A stretch of DNA of 64,000 nt from Rhodomyrtus psidioides (Eukaryota > Streptophyta > Magnoliopsida > Myrtales > Myrtaceae): the NCBI GenBank assembly GCA_021437785.1, contig JAILYB010000066.1:2976001-3040000 (forward strand), read 5' to 3'. The notes beneath the pieces were generated by a model, which saw only the letters and a program-made list of their open reading frames with translations, was not told the origin of the DNA and did not search any database. Position 1 is the stretch's first letter, and each line of letters opens with the position of its first letter. A program made the translations under genes and the position numbers. Positions 22,781 through 34,640 of the stretch are shown here, one piece after another.

Positions 22781-25287
22781 TGTCGCGACCCTCTCGAGTT
22801 TACCATGTGCTCTCGAGGGCTAATGGGCCGTCCAGTCTGGTCGGACGCGGACCTCTCCCAAGGCCCGTTACCCAAATCACAACGGAGGTATGCGTAGTCG
22901 ACCTTCAGTGTGATCTAGTGACATGTGCTAAGTGTGCATGCCATGGAGTCGCCACCAATCATTTTTTTGGAGGGTATGATTGGACCACCCTATTGAATAG
23001 TCGGGAGTTTCTATTCAATTCTGCGATAACCAGAGAAATGGGTTCGGGGACTTAGTTACGTCAACTATCAGAGTTGACGCCCTTTCGGTACCTAAGTTGA
23101 CTAAGTTTTCTGACTTAAGATTTCATGCAGATGAGTGGGGTACGAGTCCTAAATCTAGGAGTTCGTGCAGATAGGAATGACTATCCTAGAAATCACAATC
23201 AATAATAAAGTGCACAAATCAATGAATTCAAATGTACAAATAAATCACATGGCATTCCTAATAAGGCCATATTGGCCTAGAGAAGCATCAATCGGGCTTA
23301 GGAATGATTTAGACATGATTTTGCCCATCAGGGGCAAAATCGTAATTTTGAGACAAAGGGGACGATTTGCCCAAAAAAGGTAAAATCATCATTTCGGAAC
23401 GCATCCGGAGTAAAACAATGTCAAAAACAGGTTTGGTCACTCAATTGACCCATTTCCTATTTTTTGGTAATTTTCGTGATTTTCGAGAATTTTAGAAATC
23501 GATTTACCATTCGAAGGGTAAAATCGTCATTTTCTAAAAATGGAAATGAAATGTGGAAATCTTAGACATAAGGTTTAGCTACCCATCTGGTCCATCGCCA
23601 AATTCTAAGCAATTTCCACAAGTCATCGGAATATCAAAGACGATTTACCCTTTGAGGGGTAAAATCATCATTTTGGATTAAACAGGAGAAAATCCCAAAA
23701 AGGACAACAAATCATTTTTTTTGGTCATTTTTAGCCTTGGGAATTTTCTAGAATTTTTTAGGAATTTTCTGCAAATTTCCTCAATTGTTGTTGAATTTTT
23801 CCTTAATTTTTCCATTTTTTTAGGAATTCTTCTATTCTTATTATTTTTTAATTTTTTAGAAAAAAAAAATACGAAATGGAAATCAAACCCATAAGATCAG
23901 ACGCACATTGGATTAAAATAATGGAAATCAAACCCATAAGATCAGACGCACATTGGATTAAAATAAAACAACTAACAGATCCTATCCTTCTTTTTTTATA
24001 TTTTTTATATTTTCTTTAACTATTTTTTTTTATTTTTCTTTCAAACTCAAGCCCATCCCCAAACGAGTCCAACGTGCAGATTGTCCATCACGCAGGATGA
24101 ACAGGAGTTCTCTCGACGACTTCCACTGACCGTAACAAGGAGCCACACCACACGAACCATTACCTCAGACCTTAGACTCCGACATCCAACGCCTCCGATC
24201 ACTCACCCCAAACGGTCCCGTTGTCGGCCAAGTCGATCATCGCCAGACCCCATCGATAACCACAAAAAAAAAAAACGAGGAGATTCGAGTGAAATACGAG
24301 CAGACCATCACGGCTCAAGCCAATGCAAAAAAAAAAAAAAAAACAAGTAGACGTACAAGGACTACCCTACGGGTTGGCAGAAACGCGAGTCACGGAATAA
24401 ACATGATCAAAGCTCACATATTTGACCGGCTCGTTTGATATCCGAGCGTGGGTAAAAAAAAAAACAGGACCTTTAGGAACGACGTTGGCGATTGCGAAGG
24501 CGTCGGTGGTGGACCATTTTAGTGAAGACTTCCCCATGCGTTTGCAGCTCATGAACCTCCTTTCAAAGCTTTGCTCTCTCATGCTCTTCATGAAGTCTCC
24601 ATGTGGAAGGAAACAATGGATGAACCAACGAAGAACGAACCTCCCCAATATCTCTTCAGGCTCAGGTCTCAATTTTTTTTTTAACTGTCCTTGTTGTCCG
24701 CTTCGACCTGTACCTTCCCCCTCTTTTTTGTTCGTTCTTTTTTTTTTAGGGAGAGAGAGAGAGAGAGAGAGCCGGTCCCCTCTCTTCTCAGGTGGCCATC
24801 CCTTTCTAGCATCCTCGAATACTATAATGTTGGGGGCTCCGGAGTGGAGAATGTGTGTTCTTTAATCTCTGGAAGACTGAGCCCATTCCATCATTAGGTT
24901 CTCTAAAGAAGATTTGCCAGAAGAAGTGGGGTTGTGTTGAGTTGGCAAAAGAGAGGGAATTGATTAATGGAAGACAGCCTTTGGTGGGAGGAATCATCCA
25001 CCGACTAAAATAAAAATGGGAAAGGTAATGACAGATGGTGGATGAGAATAAACGTGGGAAGCTTATGTCTCGCGATAATGAATGTGTTTATGATCATATT
25101 TAAACTAATCTATGTCCCCGCCGATCTAACTCAATTACGCAAATGCCATGCATGAATAAGAATTTAAATGAGCTAGGCACGAAAATTACTTATTTTTTTA
25201 TATTTTTTTATATGAGAACTACAACTAATTCTTATTTTATATAAAAATGAATGACTTGAAAGAAAAATCGAAATTTAGGTGTCAACA
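22781..25287 (-). repeat. 3' LTR of Tat-1
   Basis: 2507 bp, nearly identical to 29637-32129. The GGTCGCGACA-end third (22781 to about 23870) is shared with Tat-2. The rest, including a 47-bp direct duplication at 23877-23970 and an unrecognised 600-bp segment at 24362-25010, is specific to Tat-1. It holds a series of short GATTTTGCCC-type hairpins (first at 23317-23341). Confidence 0.9.
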
Positions 25288-25300
25288 GCTGCCCCTCTTT
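25288..25300 (-). other. Polypurine tract of Tat-1
   Basis: AAAGAGGGGCAGC on the element strand, directly before the 3' LTR. The same sequence occurs at 43947-43959 in Tat-2. Confidence 0.8.
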
Positions 25301-25700
25301 GAGAGGAATCTCGTTAGAGGTTTCTCTCAAAGACAAGGTGACACCTACGCTCCGATCGACTCGACTGGAAAAAGAAAAGAAAAGGAATCATGACAACCAA
25401 TTTTCGTGCCCATCGATTTACACTATTCTCTTCATGTTCTTGTGATGCGAGAGAGTTAGAGATTAGGGAGATGTACCTGCCACTTACCTGTTTGATGCTC
25501 GTGCGACATTCGTAGTGTCTGATGGGTTCAAGAAGATACCTAGGGACTCTTTTAGAGTGTCTTAAGAATGGTAAGCTCTGACCTGTATGGTAGGTCAAAC
25601 CACAATGTGATTCCTAACTGGTAGGAACCTAAGGAAGACACATCCCACACCTTGGGATTTGCCAAGGATTTTGATCCGTATGGTGGATCGGACCATTGAG

Positions 25701-25935
25701 TTGACCCTTCAGGCGGTTTCTACCGTTGATTGACCCTTCAGGCAGTTTCTACCATTGTGTTGACCCTTCAGGCGGTTTCTACCATTGTGTTGACCCTTTA
25801 GGCGGTTTCTACCATTGGTTGACCCTTCAGGCGGTTTCTACCATTGTGTTGACCCTTCAGGCGGTTTCTACCATTGTGTTGACCCTTCAGGCGGTTTCTA
25901 CCATGAGTTGACCCTTCAGGCGGTGTCTATCATCA
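25701..25935. repeat. Tandem array of 26-30 bp units (Tat-1)
   Basis: Eight to nine copies of TTGACCCTTCAGGCGGTTTC plus TACCATTGTG, with small length differences between copies. An equivalent array lies at 44372-44640 in Tat-2. Confidence 0.9.
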
Positions 25936-25937
25936 GT

Positions 25938-26355
25938 TTGCTTTGAAAATGGGTCTCATGACGAGGGTTCTCCACGTCCGATGAGACTGCCCGACTTTTG
26001 AAAAGGGGTCTCATGACGAGGGTTCTCCACGTCCGATGAGACTGTTTGATATTTTTGAAAAGGGGTCCTAGGACGAGGGTTCTCCACGTCTTGCTAGGAC
26101 TGCTTGATTTTTGAAAAGGGGTCCTAGGACGAGGGTTCTCCACGTCATGCTAGGACTGTTTGATATTTTTGAAAAGGGGTCCTAGGACGAGGGTTCTCCA
26201 CGTCATGCTAAGACTGTTCGATATTTTTGAAAATGGGTCCTAGGACGAGGGTTCTCCACATCATGCTAGGACTGCTTGATTCTTGAAAAGGGGTCCTAGG
26301 ACGAGGGTTCTCCACGTCAAGCTAGGACTGCTTGATTTTGAAAAAGGGTCCTATC
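25938..26355. repeat. Tandem hairpin array, about 55-bp units (Tat-1)
   Basis: Eight units around the core GACGAGGGTTCTCCACGTC. In each, the core is flanked by complementary arms. The first two units have GTCTCAT with ATGAGAC; the next six have GTCCTAG with CTAGGAC, so both arms change together. One unit (near 26191-26215) has a single arm mismatch (CTAAGAC). Confidence 0.9.
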
Positions 26356-26359
26356 CTTA

Positions 26360-29300
26360 CCCCTTCTTTTGAAAGATCCCGAAATTTATCGGGAATTCAG
26401 TTTTGAAGCAGTGAAAGATTTTATTTTGACAAAGCTTCACTTGAGTCTTTGAGGCGATATTCTGGGAGCTGGGTTCTCCAGGTATCTTGCAGAAAATTCA
26501 AACCTGTGTGCTCCACTCCACCGAGCAAATATTTTTCTGGGATTTGGGGTTTCCAAGAATCCTGCAGAAGTTTGAGCCTGAAAGATTTTTCTTCACCAAG
26601 AAAACGTTAGTAATCTTTGGGAAGACCACGGTTGTCCATCTGACAAAACCGTATGATTTAAGTCTTAATCATGAAATGTGCGTTTTGATGCTGGAGGTTA
26701 TCCAAAACATTCTTGCAACATACAGATGTGATCACAAATTCCTTACGCGGAAAATCTGGATCAAACAATTTAAAATTTCCAAAAAGAGTTTGTTCAAAAC
26801 ATCTATTGGAGAATTTCTCATCCAAGAGGGCTCCTCACCGCTCTGTGATAATGGTCTTTTGTAAGGAATGCGCTCAACTTCCTACTAACCTGTGCCTAGG
26901 TTTTAGGATCATTCGCAGCGCATACATTTCGATCGATCGGGAGGTCTTCCACGGGACCGTAATGTGGGGCTTGGATATTGATTTTCAAGGGGGACCCGCT
27001 TTGGAGTCGAGGCCATCGAATGAAAGTCTTCACCATCTGCTCCGGGTTTACAAGTCAAGAACCCTGCAAAATGAGAAAGAAATAGTCTTGCTCGTACTTC
27101 TTCGAGCTAAGCTATATGTTAACCCAAGTGTCTTAGTCAGAGAAGACTGTTTCGGGGTTGTAACATTGGTAGGATTGGGGACCGAAACAGGCTTATTTTT
27201 GGCCCAGAATTCGTGACGGGTTTGACAATGGTGATCATTGCTGATTTGCCACATGTCCTTTCTTTTCTGCATCTTTAGCCTTTGAGGCGCGCAACCTATC
27301 TTGCGGTGTGCACCATCTCTTTAGAGAACGTCTCGTCGCATTAAGAGACTGATGACTCTGTCTGCGTCTCTGCTCCACGCTTGACACCATTTGGGGAGTA
27401 GTCTTTTTGATCTGACTCCTTTAGGGGTCTTTCTCTCTTCCCAACTAGGCTTCATTGGGGATCAAGCAAACAGCTTGCACGAGCATCTGCCTTGCTTTTA
27501 CCAGGCACTTTGCTTTTTCTTGATGCTGGGGATTTCTTTAATCCCTTGTCGCAAGTGAGATGCTTGGCAATTGTGCTAGATATATGATTTGGCTCTTAGC
27601 CCGCTTGAGTATCGACTCAGTAACTTTTTTCGTAAACCCTAGGTCTTGAACTCCCTCGTTTTTGAAGTGATCTACCTTTGTCTTGGAATTTGCAATGATC
27701 ACCAACGGGATTATGAAATGAATTTGCAGGCTCAAGTTGGCTGTGCAAAGGATTCTGTGTGTGGGATAGAGAAATGAATGCTTCTCATCATCCTATGGCA
27801 CTTGGATTACCATATAAACAACACACAAAGATTAATGTTAGTCCGAGCAAGAAAATTTCTAACCATTTTTTCCTGATGCTGCTGGACTCACCTCCATTTT
27901 GCCCCAATGTGGGGTGGTTCTCGACAGGGCTGATAATGAAAACCTCCGTTCAAAGGAGTTATCAATGGTCACCTGTAGTGTTTGGGGGATATGAAACGAA
28001 TGCCTCCGTCGTCCCAACCCATGTAATCGCTGCAAATGGTCCCTACCTCCGTAGACCCAGATTTTGTTATCTGCTCACTCCACTCATCTCTCAAGTGTGT
28101 GTTGGACATGTTTGGATTAGGCTTCGCCTCTCGTATGAGAAAACACCCTTTTAAACGGTCTGAACAACTTTTATTGGAAAAATTCTTTTCATTTTCTCCA
28201 AAATTTACCCCACATGGGAATCTTATGATGCACCATGCATGTTTTATTCCTATTTAGACAACCTCCTGTTTTAAAATATGAATGTCGATGAAGTGAGAAC
28301 CCTATGTCTTTTTTTTAGACATGAGAATCAGATTCTGAAAGTTTTTCTTTTTCTTTTGTCTTTTAACATATTCAATTAATTGGGAAATGGATACTTACCT
28401 GTCCACCGTGGCTGGAGATCCCTGGAGATAAAGAAGAAATATGTTAGTGTATGTCCCAAAATTTTATAAAAATTGGAATGATACATCCTACCCTTGGTCG
28501 TGTGCCCCAGCTCGTGATACATGGGGATGTAAAAACCTGTTTTGCCATGTTGGCGGGCTCCTGTCAAGGATAAACAATAAGTGTCAATTTACGTTCCCAA
28601 ATTGAAAACAAATTGGGACGTTACAACTTTACTCTTGATTTTCATTCCATTCTGATGTTGCGTATTGACATGAACGACATCTATCGAACCCCTCCGTCCG
28701 TGCTTGAAGGTGTTCGAGACATCAACGATTCATTTGCCCCAGCTGGACGAAATTTGTTTAGCCATTTGAATGCATGGCCTTTTAGGGCCTTGTCTCTTTT
28801 TATCACCTGAGAGGAAGAAGAGAGGAAACATTATCCCCTGATCTGATTGAAGATCAACTAGGAACGATACGTCCTTTTACCAAACGGGTGGCTCCGCGGC
28901 CGAATGTATCTTGTATTGAAGGAATGGATTCCATTATGCTCTGCGGGTGATAACCATCGCTTGGGGGATTTACCCGACATATTAAATGGCGAAACGATGC
29001 CTTCGACTTCGGCAGGTTTTCCTGATGTAGGAGTGGTTTGCCCCTGCCCTTTGTATTTATGGCAGTTTCAGGTATACTAACCTTTCATAGACAAGCGCAT
29101 GAGACAAGTGAGGGAAAAAACTCTAGAAATCAAAAGATAGGATTTGGAACCTAAGGCCAAGGTTCCCACCTCGAGTTCTAGAAAGAGCCGATTCCATTGC
29201 ACAACTATCGTTGCATTGGGACTCGATCCATAGTTCGAAGTGAGCGGAATTAAAAAGTGGATTACCCCATGTTTTTCCTCACGGAGATTCCATTTTCAAT

Positions 29301-29615
29301 TCCTTCTATTGTTTTCCTAAAGAGGGCGCCCGGGGTTTTAGGCGCGACTATGTGTGTTCATTGTGTCGTGCTAAAGTAATAAACATGCATTTCATTTAGC
29401 AAACACCGCTTCAATGTGAACATACACACAATCATACATCCAAAACTCATACCTGCATAAGACAGAGTTAACAAGCACTCCACCCCTTATTTCTCCAATC
29501 TGTAAAAATATTTAACACCTCAAGGCTTAAAGCACGTACCTCACCTTGAAGAGCATCTGCACAAAACATGTTAGAAAAACCAATTAACTTTTTAATCGGC
29601 TCAAGTTCTCTAAAG
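26360..29615 (-). other. Tat-1 interior without recognisable genes
   Basis: Shares long blocks with Tat-2 (for example 26860-27230 with 45540-45900, and 27740-28260 with 46410-46990) and, near 29140-29400, a leader block also found in Tat-3 in the same element orientation (61180-61400). No gag, protease, RT, RNase H or integrase motifs appear on either strand. Plus-strand ORFs in the shared blocks change at the amino-acid level as freely as the DNA does, so they are unlikely to be proteins. Confidence 0.6.
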
Positions 29616-29633
29616 TCCCCAGTGGAGTCGCCA
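29616..29633 (-). other. Primer binding site of Tat-1 (tRNA-Arg)
   Basis: TGGCGACTCCACTGGGGA on the element strand, three bases inside the LTR end. It has one mismatch to the complement of tRNA-Arg(ACG); Tat-2 and Tat-3 match perfectly. Confidence 0.85.
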
Positions 29634-29636
29634 GTC

Positions 29637-32129
29637 TGTCGCGACCCTCTCGAGTTTACCATGTGCTCTCGAGGGCTAATGGGCCGTCCAGTCTGGTCGG
29701 ACGCGGACCTCTCCCAAGGCCCGTTACCCAAATCGCAACGGAGGTATGCGTAGTCGACCTTCAGTGTGATCTAGTGACATGTGCTAAGTGTGCATGCCAT
29801 GGAGTCGCCACCAATCATTTTTTTGGAGGGTATGATTGGACCACCCTATTGAATAGTCGGGAGTTTCTATTCAATTCTGCGATAACCAGAGAAATGGGTT
29901 CGGGGACTTAGTTACGTCAACTATCAGAGTTGACGCCCTTTCGGTACCTAAGTTGACTAAGTTTTCTGACTTAAGATTTCATGCAGATGAGTGGGGTACG
30001 AGTCCTAAATCTAGGAGTTCGTGCAGATAGGAATGACTATCCTAGCAATCACAATCAATAATAAAGTGCACAAATCAATGAATTCAAATGTACAAATAAA
30101 TCACATGGCATTCCTAATAAGGCCATATTGGCCTAGAGAAGCATCAATCGGGCTTAGGAATGATTTAGACATGATTTTGCCCATCAGGGGCAAAATCGTA
30201 ATTTTGAGACAAAGGGGACGATTTGCCCAAAAAAGGTAAAATCATCATTTCGGAACGCATCCGGAGTAAAACAATGTCAAAAACAGGTTTGGTCACTCAA
30301 TTGACCCATTTCCTATTTTTTGGTAATTTTCGTGATTTTCGAGAATTTTAGAAATCGATTTACCATTCGAAGGGTAAAATCGTCATTTTCTAAAAATGGA
30401 AATGAAATGTGGAAATCTTAGACATAAGGTTTAGCTACCCATCTGGTCCATCGCCAAATTCTAAGCAATTTCCACAAGTCATCGGAATATCAAAGACGAT
30501 TTACCCTTTGAGGGGTAAAATCATCATTTTGGATTAAACAGGAGAAAATCCCAAAAAGGACAACAAATCATTTTTTTTTGGTCATTTTTAGCCTTGGGAA
30601 TTTTCTAGAATTTTTTAGGAATTTTCTGCAAATTTCCTCAATTGTTGTTGAATTTTTCCTTAATTTTTCCATTTTTTTAGGAATTTTTCTATTCTTATTA
30701 TTTTTTAATTTTTTAGAAAAAAAAATACGAAATGGAAATCAAACCCATAAGATCAGACGCACATTGGATTAAAATAATGGAAATCAAACCCATAAGATCA
30801 GACGCACATTGGATTAAAATAAAACAACTAACAGATCCTATCCTTCTTTTTTTATATTTTTAATATTTTCTTTAACTATTTTTTTTATTTTTCTTTCAAA
30901 CTCAAGCCCATCCCCAAACGAGTCCAACGTGCAGATTGTCCATCACGCAGGATGAACAGGAGTTCTCTCGACGACTTCCACTGACCGTAATAAGGAGCCA
31001 CACCACACGAACCATTACCTCAGACCTTAGACTCCGACATCCAACGCCTCCGATCACTCACCCCAAACGGTCCCGTTGTCGGCCAAGTCAATCATCGCCA
31101 GACCCCATCGATAACCACAAAAAAAAAACGAGGAGATTCGAGTGAAATACGAGCAGACCATCACGGCTCAAGCCAATGCAAAAAAAAAAAACAAGTAGAC
31201 GTACAAGGACTACCCTACGGGTTGGCAGAAACGCGAGTCACGGAATAAACATGATCAAAGCTCACATATTTGACCGGCTCGTTTGATATCCGAGCGTGGG
31301 TAAAAAAAAAAACAGGACCTTTAGGAACGACGTTGGCGATTGCGAAGGCGTCGGTGGTGGACCATTTTAGTGAAGACTTCCCCATGCATTTGCAGCTCAT
31401 GAACCTCCTTTCAAAGCTTTGCTCTCTCATGCTCTTCATGAAGTCTCCATGTGGAAGGAAACACTGGATGAACCAACGAAGAACGAACCTCCCCAATATC
31501 TCTTCAGGCTCAGGTCTCAATTTTTTTTTAACTGTCCTTGTTGTCCGCTTCGACCTGTACCTTCCCCCTCTTTTTTGTTCGTTCTTTTTTTTTAGGGAGA
31601 GAGAGAGAGAGAGCCGGTTCCCTCTCTTCTCAGGTGGCCATCCCTTTCTAGCATCCTCGAATACTATAATGTTGGGGGCTCCGGAGTGGAGAATGTGTGT
31701 TCTTTAATCTCTGGAAGACTGAGCCCATTCCATCATTAGGTTCTCTAAAGAAGATTTGCCAGAAGAAGTGGGGTTGTGTTGAGTTGGCAAAAGAGAGGGA
31801 ATTGATTAATGGAAGACAGCCTTTGGTGGGAGGAATCATCCACCGACTAAAATAAAAATGGGAAAGGTAATGACAGATGGTGGATGAGAATAAACGTGGG
31901 AAGCTTATGTCTCGCGATAATGAATGTGTTTATGATCATATTTAAACTAATCTATGTCCCCGCCGATCTAACTCAATTACGCAAATGCCATGCATGAATA
32001 AGAATTTAAATGAGCTAGGCACGAAAATTACTTATTTTTTTATATTTTTTTATATGAGAACTACAACTAATTCTTATTTTATATAAAAATGAATGACTTG
32101 AAAGAAAAATCGAAATTTAGGTGTCAACA
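29637..32129 (-). repeat. 5' LTR of Tat-1
   Basis: 2493 bp, partner of 22781-25287. The differences are a handful of substitutions and shorter A and GA runs. Confidence 0.9.
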
Positions 32130-32260
32130 ATGTTGTAGAAAGTAGATTGCAGAAAATGCAATGCCTTGGACACCAACAGGAGGCAGAGCCTTTCGATTCT
32201 GGGTCTGATAGGTAATAATGAGAAAATATGTACCTTTATTGAATAAAGTTGAAAGATTAC
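32130..32260 (-). repeat. Module shared with Tat-2 LTRs, right half
   Basis: Continuation of 22655-22780 beyond Tat-1. It contains ACACCAACAGGAGG and CGATTCTGGGTCTGATAGG, as at 42326-42370. On the minus strand it lies downstream of the pararetroviral ORF and is preceded by TTCAATAAAGG (near 32240), a possible polyadenylation signal. Confidence 0.65.
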
Positions 32261-32707
32261 ACAAGCAGAATCAAAAAGATCAACAGATCTATGCATACAA
32301 GTGCAGAAAAGTTTAAAATGTTCAGGGAGAAACACCACAAGTAGATCTGAGTAGAAATAGTGGAAGATAAAGAAGGCTTATGGATCTGGGTCCGGAAATG
32401 GATAGAAATGATATTTCTTCAAAATGTGGATAGTAATGGTTCTTCAAAATGTGGGTATGGGTTTCACAAGGATGAAATGGTATGAAGGTTTCTCTTCTGA
32501 AGGTTCGCTCAGTAAGGAGAGAGTAAGCTTCGGGAGAGAGAAATGGCTGAGAAAATATGACCCCTTCTGAATATTGAGAGTTCAGATATTTAAAACAAGA
32601 AATGGTACTGTAGCTACAGTGATTGTCAAAAAGCCGCTACAGTGCACAGTAAAAATCTACAGTGCACAGTGTACAGTGTTATACGGTACTCAAAATGTAT
32701 AGAAACT
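32261..32707 (-). other. Non-coding flank downstream of viral ORF2
   Basis: No coding frame. At 32632-32680 there are tandem CTACAGTGCACAGT motifs. On the minus strand this lies between the pararetroviral ORF and the shared module, where the intergenic region of such a virus would be. Confidence 0.4.
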
Positions 32708-34045
32708 TTAGTCAGAGTCTTTTGCCAAGTTGATGTTGTAGCAATCGTCTTCATTCGTGTTTCCACTATGATGAGAAGACGTAGCTTGGGACTCTTCATA
32801 TTCTGCGATGGCCTTTTTCATCATATCGTAGAAGTCCTGTTCATTGGACATACTAGCCAATTTAGAAACTGCCATTGCTTTGTCGTGTAGAAATGTAGTA
32901 TTGGCCAAAACCGGGGCTTTGACTGAGGTTTTCCTCTGTTGAAGCGAAGTGTGGATCGCTGAGGTTGAGATCTTGTCCCAAAAAGAAAAGCCGTCCCACC
33001 ATTTTGTTTTGTATCGTCGAACCAAAATCAAGATATTGGGATCTTGAGTATTCTGTTGGTATTTGAATTCCCATTCAGAAACCCAAGACATCCAAAATGT
33101 AGCAGCAAAAACGAGAAGAGATGGAAATTGTTTCTCGTGTGGATTTGGTTTGAAAGAAGTTCTAAAAAGTTGGTAGGATTCCTTAATCTCTGGAGGGGGT
33201 ATTTCGAGATTAGGGCCAAAATTATCTCACCATCTGATGAACAAGAAGGGTAGGGTGGAGAGTTCAAAAGATTGATCAAAATAGAAAAGCCAACTATGGG
33301 TATTGTTTGGATTTTGTCGGAACAATACATTCCACCAGGCTTGTTGGTAATCAAAATATGTGAATGAGGTTCTGATAGAAAGTACTTCAGTTACTCGACT
33401 GTTGAGTTTTACTAAAGTAAAAGGAGATGGGTTCCACTCAGAAGGGTGTATGACCCTTAGGATTTTTGCAGTGGAATAATTGACAATATCCGGATGGATT
33501 TTGTCTGAGAAATGTTTAAATTTTATTGATTCAGTCTGAATCAAAATCCTTTCATAAAAATCAACTGTCTTTAAAAGATTATGAGGAGTGTAGAAACAAT
33601 TTTCCCCAAACATATTCTTCGCGAATACATAAGGGTTCTCATGATAGAAATCTTTTTCAACAGTGATGATTTTATCAAAATTTTTCAAAAAGAATTTGGA
33701 TTTTGTTTTAAGAGGGGTTGGTTGAGACTGAAAAACCACCTCTTTAGAAACATTTTTTGGAGAAGGAGATTGTACCTCTTCATAAACAGAAACATTTGTT
33801 CCCAAAGATTTTTGTAAATCTTTCAAAATATTCTTCGACAAAATTGTGGCTAATTGAGAAATAGAAATTGAAGGTGATTGCTGGCTTGGGGAAGTAGCAA
33901 ATTGAGGCATTGAAGGTTTTTCCGAAGACTGGGTTGCCTCGAGCCAGCTACGGATGGGTGTGAGTCTGACGGGTTTGGCGGGAACTATTGAATTTTCTGC
34001 TTGAGCTTTGGACTTGGCCTTGTTGCGGTCTTTTTTGGGAGGCAT
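32708..34045 (-). pseudogene. Endogenous pararetrovirus ORF2-like gene, one stop
   Basis: A reading frame of 446 codons from the ATG at 34045, broken by one in-frame TGA at 33227-33229 and otherwise open to 32708. The N-terminus is Lys-rich with a Ser/Pro/Gln-rich linker (residues 1-110). The centre is a folded domain with aromatic residues (for example FDYQQAWWNVLF and HSWLFYF), and the C-terminal part has the motif KWWDGF. The gene starts inside the 3' end of the RT-RNase H frame. That arrangement, with a second ORF of unknown function, is known for florendoviruses among the Caulimoviridae; assignment to that genus is inference. The TGA could arise from one G-to-A change in a Trp codon. Function unknown. 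Confidence 0.6.
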
Positions 34046-34240
34046 GGCGACAGAGTTTTTCCTTGTAAAAATTCTCGTGTAAGAAAATCTGGTAGAGAAT
34101 TAGACTCTCCGTGTATAAACTCATTATCAAAATCAAAAATAGAAAGTATGGCTTGCCATCTAACAAATATTTGTTTTGATGCAATTTGGTTTTGGGCGCA
34201 GAAAGAAAATCTAATTGTATCATAATTGAGTTGTTAAACG
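33985..34240 (-). pseudogene. RNase H end of a caulimovirid polyprotein
   Basis: A minus-strand frame overlapping the start of ORF2 by 61 nt and ending with the stop at 33985. It contains the typical C-terminal RNase H signature of plant pararetroviruses, including IASKQIFVRWQ and, about 20 residues later, the SLPDFLTREF motif. The frame is closed by stops above about 34245, so the rest of the polyprotein is missing or decayed. It is in natural order with ORF2, which supports a genuine viral remnant rather than a retrotransposon. Confidence 0.7.
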
Positions 34241-34245
34241 TCTTA

Positions 34246-34640
34246 GAGGTTTAGGTAAACTGGAGGGTCACCAAAGTGGCTGTAAATAACCTTATATTGA
34301 TGTTTAGAGGCATATGCTGAAGCGGAAGTTTAAATATGTGTAGTTATGAACCTGTTTCACGACACCGAATGTGTGGTTGTGCTAACTTGTTGTACAAATC
34401 CCACTATTAATTTTGGTTTATGGGACTCAAGGTGTAAGTCCATGTGGGCAATCACACCTGCCCATTGGAGATAACTGCCAAAACAGTTATCTGTCAATAG
34501 ATTTAAAAACGAGACATACGTTAAAAAAAAAGACTTTCTCCCCATCGTTCTCAAGAAAGTCAGTCAGTCACACTCAAAAGAAAAACGATGATGAAATTAT
34601 CACCTCCTCACTGTTGATTCGCGTTCGACACGAATGATGT
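34246..34640. repeat. Rearranged copia/leader scraps
   Basis: Contains one copy of a 38-bp segment (CTTGTTGTACAAATCCCACT...) at about 34387-34424 that recurs at 35817 and 36596. It also has a block (34440-34510) matching 57500-57570 near the far end of the degraded copia element. Order differs from the right copy, so this is rearranged DNA. Confidence 0.5.

Larger units (their letters stand above)
22781..32129 (-). mobile_element. Tat-1: non-autonomous Tat/Ogre-type gypsy element
   Basis: A 9.35-kb element on the minus strand. The LTRs are 22781-25287 and 29637-32129, starting TGTTGACACC and ending GGTCGCGACA. The primer site at 29633-29616 reads TGGCGACTCCACTGGGGA and matches the 3' end of tRNA-Arg(ACG), the primer used by Ogre and relatives. 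The purine tract AAAGAGGGGCAGC is at 25300-25288. The flanks are ATATT (22776-22780) and ATGTT (32130-32134), a target duplication with one mismatch. The 4.35-kb interior has no gag, RT or integrase; instead it holds two kinds of tandem repeat and leader sequence shared with Tat-2 and Tat-3. The LTRs differ only by a few substitutions and run-length changes, so the insertion is young. It must have been moved by a related autonomous element. Confidence 0.88.

Noticed and set aside
25701..26355. CRISPR-like regular repeats
   Set aside because: These are adjacent or nearly adjacent tandem units inside a plant retrotransposon, without unique spacers or cas genes.
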